Source: Eggerthellaceae bacterium UBA3686 (GTDB lineage Bacteria; Actinomycetota; Coriobacteriia; Coriobacteriales; Eggerthellaceae). Taken from it: a stretch of DNA of 11,780 nt. A model generated the notes under the pieces. It had not been told where the DNA came from. It did not search any database and saw only the letters and a list, made by a program, of their open reading frames with translations. This document shows, in pieces, positions 6,961-11,780 of this stretch. The DNA lies in assembly GCA_002371495.1 (NCBI GenBank), contig DFIX01000023.1, positions 1 to 11,780 on the forward strand. The letters run 5' to 3'. Position numbers and translations under genes: made by a program. How positions within the stretch are numbered: the stretch's first letter is position 1; every line of letters starts with the position of its first letter.

Positions 6961-6976
6961 AAAGTGACGTTCAACA
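6961..6976 (-). repeat. Right terminal inverted repeat of the IS1595-like element
   Basis: AAAGTGACGTTCAACA. GTGACGTT also occurs 24 bases further in (6940-6947), giving two direct copies near this end. Confidence 0.75.
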
Positions 6977-7094
6977 GTGTAGAGGCTTCCGATGTTAACC
7001 CACGCGCCTAGAAGAGGCTATCTGTTAACAAGCGGGGCTTCCTTTCCTGCCCGTCTCACGATGGGCATATCGTCTGTTCACCAAGGAGGAGCCT

Positions 7095-7259
7095 ATGTGC
7101 CAGACATGCATAAACTGCGGGAAGTGCCAGGGCGAGGTGCGCCCCATGCCGCCTGCGGGAACGTGCCCCATGTGCGGCGGCGCCAACGCAGCCGACGCGA
7201 CGCGGTGCGCGGCATGCGGTGCACCGCTTCCCAAGCCGGCTGGCGTGCGCAGCAACTGA
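7095..7259 (+). CDS. Small eight-cysteine zinc-ribbon/iron-sulfur-like protein
   Basis: A 54-residue protein starting MCQTCINCGKCQ. Eight cysteines fall in two groups. Cys2, 5, 8 and 11 form an unbroken CxxCxxCxxC run, and Cys24/27 with Cys38/41 form a CPMCGG...CAACG zinc ribbon. The ribosome binding site AAGGAGGA (7083-7090) is near-perfect and 4-5 bases upstream, and a hairpin (7048-7067) precedes it. The C-terminal tail APLPKPAGVRSN is uncharged-to-basic. The regular CxxC spacing argues strongly for a real protein that binds metal, either zinc or an Fe-S cluster. Its role is unknown: a small electron carrier, a nucleic-acid-binding ribbon or a metal reserve are all possible. It sits 118 bases from the insertion sequence and convergent with the PucR regulator. 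Confidence 0.75.
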   Translation: MCQTCINCGKCQGEVRPMPPAGTCPMCGGANAADATRCAACGAPLPKPAGVRSN

Positions 7260-7280
7260 ACGAGCTCTCTTCAAGACGAG

Positions 7281-7314
7281 ACGGCGGATACGGCTCCCCA
7301 ACCGTGCCCGCCGT
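7281..7314. terminator. Hairpin between the eight-cysteine gene and the PucR gene
   Basis: ACGGCGG..ACGG (7281-7293) pairs with CCGT..CCGCCGT (7302-7314): 11 paired positions with a 2x2 internal loop. It lies 22 bases after the small gene's stop. Neither side has a good T-run, so it is a weak or shared terminator for the two convergent genes. Confidence 0.5.
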
Positions 7315-7365
7315 TGTATGCCAATACCGATTGATTCCCGGGTCGGGTTTCGTTTCGGCGGATCG

Positions 7366-8856
7366 TCATCGCTCGGCTTGTAATCGCGGCTCGCGCGCCG
7401 CTTGCGTTGCATCATCTGGGAGGAGCGCCACGGAAAGCCTCAGGTAAAACAGCTCGTCTTGGTCTTTGAAGTCGATTCCCGTCAGCTCGCAGATGCGTTT
7501 CAGGCGATACTTCAGCGTGTTCAGGTGAATGTGCAGTTGGCGGGAGCATTCCGCTTGGCTGCAACCCGATGCGACATAGGATACGATTGTCGCCAGCAAA
7601 TCCGAGTGGGTATCGGCATCGTAGGCGGCGAGCGTCGAGAGCGCCGGATGCAGCAGATCGGGCGTTGTGGGCTCGTTCATGAGCGTTCTCATCAAGAAAG
7701 GCAGCGCCAGGTCGCGGCAGTAGCGCACGCCGGGCTCGGTTGACGAATCGCAGGAAAAAAGCGCTTGACGCCATGCTGTGGGTGTCTGTGCGACATCGGC
7801 CATCGGCATCGAGATGCCGATGGCTGCGCTTTTCACGTCGAATCGACGGGCAATTTGGCTGACCAACTCTTCGACGGCGCCTTCGCTCGACAAGAACGCG
7901 ACTGCGTCTTCGATTTCGCACGACAGGCACATGGCGGGGGATTTCTCGACCTCGGTTGCCAGGAGCAGGCGTTGCGTGCGGTTGCGGACGGCAAGGCTCT
8001 TGACGCAGATCAGATAGTAGCTCTTGTCGTAGCCGACTGTCTCGATGAGGCGTTCGCGCGTTTTCTCGGCAATCGGTTTTCCGTTAACGAGGTCGGTCAG
8101 GGCGAGATGCTGTGATTGATACGGCGAGAGTGCGCCGGTGAACTCGGCGGCTTGCGCCAGATAGGGAGCGAACGCTTCCTCGATGCTTACGGCAAGTTCA
8201 ATGAGCGATTCGTCATGCGGGAAGCACATGATGAAGCCGATGCGCTCATCGTTGTGGTTCAGATATCGGCTTATTGCGATTTCGCCATCGGGGTCATAGG
8301 TTGCTTGCGCGAAATCAGAGAGGTCGTGCTGTACGACTCCCGTCTTGTCGGTGAAGTATCCCCCGATGAGCTCGGCACCGAGGCTGCCTTGTTGCTTGAT
8401 GCTCTTCCGCAGCTTGGCGTTGGCCAGCTCGTTTAGGCGGCACCCCGCAAGAAGTGTCCCGTCGATACCGAACACTAAGAGTGGCTTGCGAAGCACTTCG
8501 CCAAGGCGTTCGAGCATTTCGGCGAGCGGGCGGCCGGTTGCCGCGGCTTTCATGAGCTTCTCGTCGAGGGCGTTGAAGTAGTCGAAGGCCGATAGCACAT
8601 CGTTGAGCAGTTCCTCGTAGTCGGAGCCCCGGCACAAGATGTGGTTCTTGCCGTTTGCCAGGATGAGCGCGTCGGCGTACTCGGGGTCCTTGAGGTAGTC
8701 GCCCGCCTGTCCGATGTAGACGTACTCGCGCGACGACTGCCCGCGTCCGCTGGAGAGGAACCTCATGCCATGGATGGAACGCTCGTCATCTTGGATGTTG
8801 CTCTCGGTGTCGTAGCGGGCCAGGTAGCTTCTTATCATCGACATGTTCAGGTTCAT
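7366..8856 (-). CDS. PucR/CdaR-type transcriptional regulator
   Basis: A 496-residue cytoplasmic regulator. The C-terminus carries the PucR-type helix-turn-helix: GCSQAECSRQLHIHLNTLKY followed by RLKRICELTGIDFKDQDELF (about residues 431-470), a signature of the HTH_30 family. The N-terminal ~400 residues look like sensory and GGDEF-like/linker regions (for example ADALILANGKNHILCRGSDY and KPLLVFGIDGTLLAGCRL), with no membrane segments. Family members sense small metabolites and usually act on adjacent operons. This gene is divergent from the MtaA-like methyltransferase across an AT-rich 180-base gap, making that gene the likely target (inference). The start at 8856 has only a weak ribosome site (CTGGTG); another ATG five codons in (8841) is possible. 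Confidence 0.85.
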   Translation of the reverse strand: MNLNMSMIRSYLARYDTESNIQDDERSIHGMRFLSSGRGQSSREYVYIGQAGDYLKDPEYADALILANGKNHILCRGSDYEELLNDVLSAFDYFNALDEKLMKAAATGRPLAEMLERLGEVLRKPLLVFGIDGTLLAGCRLNELANAKLRKSIKQQGSLGAELIGGYFTDKTGVVQHDLSDFAQATYDPDGEIAISRYLNHNDERIGFIMCFPHDESLIELAVSIEEAFAPYLAQAAEFTGALSPYQSQHLALTDLVNGKPIAEKTRERLIETVGYDKSYYLICVKSLAVRNRTQRLLLATEVEKSPAMCLSCEIEDAVAFLSSEGAVEELVSQIARRFDVKSAAIGISMPMADVAQTPTAWRQALFSCDSSTEPGVRYCRDLALPFLMRTLMNEPTTPDLLHPALSTLAAYDADTHSDLLATIVSYVASGCSQAECSRQLHIHLNTLKYRLKRICELTGIDFKDQDELFYLRLSVALLPDDATQAAREPRLQAER

Positions 8857-9036
8857 GCAATCACCAGAAATTTGTCTAGTATGGCTAAAACAATGCTTAA
8901 TGATACGTGAATTATCGTACGCGCTAGACGTAGATTACTTGCATATAAACAAATAGTATAAGGTCACCGCATGCGAAATAGGTTGCATTGATTAAAGATT
9001 CTTCATTAGTCTTAACCATACAAAGGAGCGTCCATC
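8857..9036. promoter_or_regulatory. Divergent promoter region, PucR regulator / methyltransferase
   Basis: AT-rich compared with its flanks. Candidate plus-strand elements are TTACTT (8935-8940) and TATAAG (8957-8962), 16 bases apart. AGTATA (8955-8960) reads TATACT on the minus strand. GATA-N7-TATC and TACG-N8-CGTA inverted repeats lie around 8901-8920 and may be regulator sites. None is strong enough to be certain. The ribosome site AAAGGAG lies 8 bases before the methyltransferase ATG. Confidence 0.4.
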
Positions 9037-10071
9037 ATGAGCGATCAGCCGCAATTCGACTTCAAGGCCAACTACTTCAAGTTCCTGCGCCACGAGCCTA
9101 CACCGCTCATCCCCAACTACTTCGTCGGCAACAAGGAAATGGGTTTCGGCGCCATCAACGGGCCTGCCATCGAGAAGGGTGCGCAGTTCGGTGATTGCAT
9201 GGACGGCTTCGGCAACAAGTGGGAGTACCCGGCGAGCGGCGGTGGCGCGGGCGTGCCCGACGTGACGGTCGTACCGCTCGACGACATCTGCGAATGGCGC
9301 GACCAGATCACCATCCCCGATCCGTCGAAATTCGACTGGAAGGCCGCCTACGCCATGGAGTGCCAGATGATCGGCGAGCCCAACCGCGACTTCGAGGCCG
9401 TCGGCTTCGGCTTCGGCAACGGCGTGTTCGAGCGCCTGGCCGCGCTGATGGGCTTCGAGGAGGCGCTCGTCGCCATGGCCATGGAGCCCGAGGCCACCGA
9501 GGAGCTCTTCACGGCCATCACCGACTACAAGATCGCCTCGCTCGACTACATCATCGACGCGTACCATCCCGACACCATCACCTACTACGACGACATCGCC
9601 ACCGAGAAGGACCTGTTCATGTCGCCCGACATGTACCGCGAGCTCGTCAAGCCCCACCACAAGCGCTTCGCCCAGGCTTGCCTCGAGCGCGGCGTCCTCC
9701 CCATCTACCACTGCTGCGGCCATGCCGAGGCCATCGTCGAGGACATGATCGACTGCGGTTGGGTCGCCTGGTCGTCGGTGCAGATCAGCAACGACGTGGA
9801 GGGCCTCATCAAGAAGTACGGCGACCACTTCGGCTTCGTCGGCGGCTTTGACTCCAACGGCCCCGTGGCCCGCGAGGACGCAGCCCCCGAGCTCGTCGAC
9901 GCCGAGGTCGTGCGCTGCCTCGACACGTACGGCAAGTACCATCGCGGGTACTGCTTCTTCGGCTTCCGCTACCCCAACTCGGTTGACCCCGCGGTCATCG
10001 CCGCGTTCATGGCGCCCATCGCCCAGAAGGCCACTGAGTATTCGTTCGAGCTGATGATGGCCGGAAAGTAG
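9037..10071 (+). CDS. MtaA/UroD-family zinc methyltransferase
   Basis: A 344-residue TIM-barrel protein of the uroporphyrinogen decarboxylase superfamily, methyltransferase branch. The zinc motif His-x-Cys is at His225/Cys227 (YHCCGHAEAIVEDM), and a third ligand Cys306 lies in GYCFFGF. The 79-residue gap resembles that in MtaA-type corrinoid methyltransferases. True UroD enzymes lack this zinc site, so haem synthesis is unlikely. Known relatives move methyl groups between a corrinoid protein and a thiol or folate-like acceptor in the cytoplasm. No corrinoid protein or substrate methyltransferase is adjacent, so donor and acceptor are unknown. Codons are strongly biased to C/G at third positions, suggesting high expression. 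The ribosome site is AAAGGAG. The gene is monocistronic with a strong terminator, and is probably controlled by the divergent PucR regulator. Confidence 0.85.
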   Translation: MSDQPQFDFKANYFKFLRHEPTPLIPNYFVGNKEMGFGAINGPAIEKGAQFGDCMDGFGNKWEYPASGGGAGVPDVTVVPLDDICEWRDQITIPDPSKFDWKAAYAMECQMIGEPNRDFEAVGFGFGNGVFERLAALMGFEEALVAMAMEPEATEELFTAITDYKIASLDYIIDAYHPDTITYYDDIATEKDLFMSPDMYRELVKPHHKRFAQACLERGVLPIYHCCGHAEAIVEDMIDCGWVAWSSVQISNDVEGLIKKYGDHFGFVGGFDSNGPVAREDAAPELVDAEVVRCLDTYGKYHRGYCFFGFRYPNSVDPAVIAAFMAPIAQKATEYSFELMMAGK

Positions 10072-10104
10072 CGGCAAGCACAAACTTGTAGGTTGTCTTT
10101 CTTG

Positions 10105-10138
10105 CGGGGCGGCGGAGCGTGTTCGCCGCCCCGTTTTC
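10105..10138 (+). terminator. Intrinsic terminator of the methyltransferase gene
   Basis: CGGGGCGGCG (10105-10114) pairs with CGCCGCCCCG (10124-10133), a 10-bp GC stem with a 9-base loop, followed by TTTTCT, 33 bases after the stop codon. Confidence 0.9.
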
Positions 10139-10239
10139 TGCAATGCTCCTCGTAATGGCACGTCGAGCTGATGCGGGAGTTAGGGGCCTCCGTTTCGCAA
10201 GGTGCGCTGCGCGCAGGCGCAAGCTGCTCTGCAGTCCGG

Positions 10240-10255
10240 TTATCCTGTCGGATAA
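10240..10255. promoter_or_regulatory. Inverted repeat upstream of the LuxR-type regulator
   Basis: TTATCC-TGTC-GGATAA is a perfect 6-bp inverted repeat with a 4-base spacer, 80 bases before the regulator's ATG. It could be a protein-binding site. Confidence 0.4.
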
Positions 10256-10273
10256 AACTGAGTGTGGCCTGCT

Positions 10274-10299
10274 TGTGGCACACCTCGCGATGTGTCACA
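10274..10299. promoter_or_regulatory. Tandem TGTGNCACA palindromes, candidate operator
   Basis: TGTGGCACA (10274-10282) and TGTGTCACA (10291-10299) are two odd-centred palindromes whose centres are 17 bases apart. A half-site-like GTGTG lies at 10262-10266. They sit 36 bases ahead of the LuxR-type regulator's ATG and may be its own binding sites. Confidence 0.5.
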
Positions 10300-10335
10300 C
10301 TCGGTACCATTCGACTCCTGGACGGGAGGTTTTGC

Positions 10336-11088
10336 ATGGCGGCTGAGTTCAAAAACGACGAGGAGCGCGGGAACGACTTCCTCGATCCCAGTTCGAAGGA
10401 GCTGCGGGGCATCCATCGTACGCTTCGTGCGGAACCTTTGCGCGTCGTGCTGGCCGACGACGACCGCCTGTTCGTGGAGGGCGTGGCGTCGCTTCTGTCG
10501 GGTTGGGAAGAGTTTCAGCTCGTGGGCAGGGCTTACACGCTCGAAGACGCCCTCATGCTGACGCTGAGGCTCAAGCCTTCCGTCGTCATGATGGGAGCGA
10601 CCATGCACGGCGTCCCCTGCGCCGACGTCGTGAGGAAAATCTGCGATGACAATCCCAATACGCGCGTCATGATCTTGGCGAGCATGGGCGAGAGCGGGTT
10701 CGTCCTGGACGCGCTGCGCGCGGGCGCGCGGGGGTTCGGGTCGCGCGACGAGCTGACTTCCGACAGGCTGCGCTCGCTCGTATGGGCGTTGGCCTGCGGA
10801 GACATTGCTTTTTCTGGTTCGCTCGGCACGCAGCTGCAAGGCGCGCTCATGGGCAAGGACGGCAAGGTGTCGGGCTATCTTGAAAGCGAGGCCTATATCG
10901 CCGCCCTGGACGACCGCGAGCGCACGATCCTGGCGCTGCTCGAAGAGGGCCTTTCCAATGCGGAGATCAGCAACCGGCTGTACCTGAGCGAACCGACCGT
11001 CAAAAAGGCTATCGGCTCCATCCTTCGGAAGCTTCACGTCAACAACCGCGTGCAAGCAGCCGTCATGTACGCGAAATACAGCCAGTAG
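10336..11088 (+). CDS. LuxR-type regulator with degenerate receiver domain
   Basis: A 250-residue NarL/FixJ-like regulator. The receiver spans about residues 35-150: LRVVLADDDRLFVEGVASLL with acidic Asp41-43, then KPSVVMMGATMHG, NTRVMILASMGES and AGARGFGSRDEL. The LuxR helix-turn-helix is at 190-247 (LDDRERTILALLEEGLSNAE, then ISNRLYLSEPTVKKAI). The usual phosphoacceptor Asp is Gly87, the conserved Thr is Ala115 and the Lys is Arg138, so normal phosphorylation looks impossible. It may be constitutively active, ligand-controlled or partner-controlled. No histidine kinase is adjacent. The start at 10336 is supported by GGGAGG about 7 bases upstream. The frame is open back to 10171, but that stretch reads as non-coding. 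Its own leader carries repeated palindromes. Confidence 0.88.
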   Translation: MAAEFKNDEERGNDFLDPSSKELRGIHRTLRAEPLRVVLADDDRLFVEGVASLLSGWEEFQLVGRAYTLEDALMLTLRLKPSVVMMGATMHGVPCADVVRKICDDNPNTRVMILASMGESGFVLDALRAGARGFGSRDELTSDRLRSLVWALACGDIAFSGSLGTQLQGALMGKDGKVSGYLESEAYIAALDDRERTILALLEEGLSNAEISNRLYLSEPTVKKAIGSILRKLHVNNRVQAAVMYAKYSQ

Positions 11089-11110
11089 AGCTGCGTCAAC
11101 TATGGTTAGG

Positions 11111-11155
11111 AGCGCAGGCTCCATGCCCGGATGCGGGCATGGAGCCTGCGCTTTA
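11111..11155 (+). terminator. Intrinsic terminator of the LuxR-type regulator gene
   Basis: AGCGCAGGCTCCATGCCCG (11111-11129) pairs perfectly with 11134-11152, giving 19-bp arms, a 4-base loop and then TTATC. It lies 22 bases after the stop. Confidence 0.8.
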
Positions 11156-11503
11156 TCAGCGCGCTACCGTGCTCGCGATGCCCTCGATTCGCGCACCCGC
11201 AACGCTGCCAGACCGCTTGCGCCCCTGCGCGCATGTCGGGCTCGATCAGATGCTTCGTACCAACGGATAGGAGGCACGAGCATCTCAAGAGCCTTTTTAA
11301 AGATGGTTAATACGGTCATGGTATCGATAGGATATTTTTCCGTTCAGCTCGGTTCGGTTTGGCGTACCCGTTCGCACCGAAGACGGCTCCTTGTGGAGCT
11401 CGCTTGATACCCACGGAACCCCGGTTGGAATTCACACTTCACGGTATCGGAAAAGCGCGCGTTGCGATGGCGCGCGAACCTCAGACCGGGAAGGAAGTGC
11501 CCC
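11156..11503. other. Intergenic region before the VOC-fold gene
   Basis: No convincing gene on either strand. A hairpin with one bulge, AGATGC-T-TCGT (11248-11258) / ACGA-GCATCT (11276-11285), is followed by a T5 run at 11294-11298. A second short hairpin, GCGCGC (11455-11460) / GCGCGC (11470-11475), lies close to the next gene's ribosome site. The AT-rich part near 11310-11340 (TATCGATAGGATATTTTT) is the likeliest promoter area, but no clear -35/-10 pair is seen. Confidence 0.4.
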
Positions 11504-11780
11504 ATGATCAAGGCAGAGCTCAACCGCGTGGCGGTCATCGTCAAGGACGTCGAGGCGGCGGCCAAGGAATTCGAGGAAATGTTCGGCATCACGTTCTACG
11601 GGCCGTACAAAGACGACCATGTTGGCGTCGACGTAGCGCTGCCGCGCCATGGCGGTTTCGAGATGATGAGCCCCAACCGTCCCGATGACGGTGTCATGGC
11701 CACCCAGAAGCTCGCCGAGAAGGGCGAGGGCATCACCGGCATCGCGCTGCGCGTAGACGACCTCGACGAGATGAAGGCCC
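11504..11780 (+). CDS. VOC-superfamily (glyoxalase-like) protein, N-terminal part
   Basis: The first 92 codons of a gene that runs off the window. MIKAELNRVAVIVKDVEAAA followed by KEFEEMFGITFYGPY is the opening beta-alpha-beta of a vicinal-oxygen-chelate module, and GIALRVDDLDEMKA is its closing strand and start of the next unit. In metal-dependent relatives such as methylmalonyl-CoA epimerase a His stands where Arg8 is, and another near Gly79. Both are absent here, while Glu53 (FEMMSP) occupies the usual glutamate position. Metal binding through this module is therefore doubtful, and the reaction cannot be assigned. The start is supported by AAGGA (11491-11495), 8 bases upstream. Confidence 0.8.
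   Translation, partial: MIKAELNRVAVIVKDVEAAAKEFEEMFGITFYGPYKDDHVGVDVALPRHGGFEMMSPNRPDDGVMATQKLAEKGEGITGIALRVDDLDEMKA

Larger units (their letters stand above)
5598..6976 (-). mobile_element. IS1595-like insertion sequence, about 1.38 kb
   Basis: It is bounded by 16-bp inverted repeats differing at one base: TGTAGAACGTCACTTT at 5598-5613, and the complement of TGTTGAACGTCACTTT at 6961-6976. Inside are a second pair of inverted repeats of 31 bp and one transposase gene. The exact tips are uncertain by a few bases. AGTGTAG occurs at both junctions (5596-5602 and 6976-6982) and could be a target duplication, but it overlaps the left repeat, so this is not firm. The left end abuts the broken IS110 transposase. 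Confidence 0.75.

Noticed and set aside
5596..6982. AGTGTAG at both ends of the insertion sequence as a target-site duplication
   Set aside because: The left copy overlaps the terminal repeat, so element boundaries and duplication cannot both be right without shortening the left repeat; left as unresolved.
8992..10161. A 389-codon open frame antisense to the methyltransferase gene
   Set aside because: It mirrors a gene with strong C/G third-position bias, has a low-complexity Val/Asp/Gly/His-rich product and no family resemblance; the plus-strand protein has clear motifs.
10171..10335. N-terminal extension of the LuxR-type regulator
   Set aside because: The extension shows no domain similarity and would overlap palindromic regulatory sequence; the ATG at 10336 has GGGAGG in the right place.
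10240..11124. A 294-codon open frame antisense to the LuxR-type regulator
   Set aside because: Its product shows no recognisable domain, and it covers the regulator's leader and terminator; it is a shadow of the real gene.

Overview
The window is a high-GC bacterial chromosome segment with Shine-Dalgarno sites. Its gene content resembles gut Coriobacteriia/Eggerthellaceae: a Tat-type lipoprotein, a MtaA-like zinc methyltransferase, a PucR regulator and a LuxR regulator. This assignment rests on gene types and base composition, not on a database match.

Layout. From 1 to 2443 on the plus strand lie the end of one oligopeptide-type ABC ATPase, a complete second ATPase overlapping it by 8 bases, and a Tat lipoprotein that looks like a type 1 periplasmic binding protein. 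From 2444 to 2717 is a convergent intergenic region packed with hairpins, including a 50-bp perfect palindrome. From 2718 to 4500 on the minus strand are a MATE efflux pump and a 72-residue stand-alone heavy-metal-associated (HMA) protein. The HMA gene has a near-consensus sigma-70 promoter, a possible operator and its own terminator.

From about 4500 to 6976 is a mobile-DNA scar. It holds a 5'-truncated IS110-family transposase remnant and, abutting the break, an apparently intact IS1595-like element (about 5598-6976). The IS1595-like element has outer and subterminal inverted repeats and a hairpin that buries the transposase ribosome binding site. Its missing IS110 N-terminal half does not reappear on the far side.

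From 6977 to 11780 comes a regulator and metabolism block. It contains a 54-residue eight-cysteine protein (7095-7259), a PucR/CdaR-type regulator (minus) divergent from a MtaA/UroD-fold methyltransferase (plus, strong terminator), and a LuxR-type regulator whose receiver lacks the phosphoacceptor aspartate. It ends with the start of a VOC-fold protein that runs off the window.

How the genes may work together: the divergent PucR gene is the natural candidate regulator of the methyltransferase. No corrinoid protein or substrate-specific methyltransferase partner is present, so the methyl donor is unknown. The most unusual items are the receiver-degenerate LuxR regulator with tandem TGTGNCACA palindromes in its leader, the small eight-cysteine protein, the palindrome cluster, and the ribosome-site-hiding hairpin of the insertion sequence.
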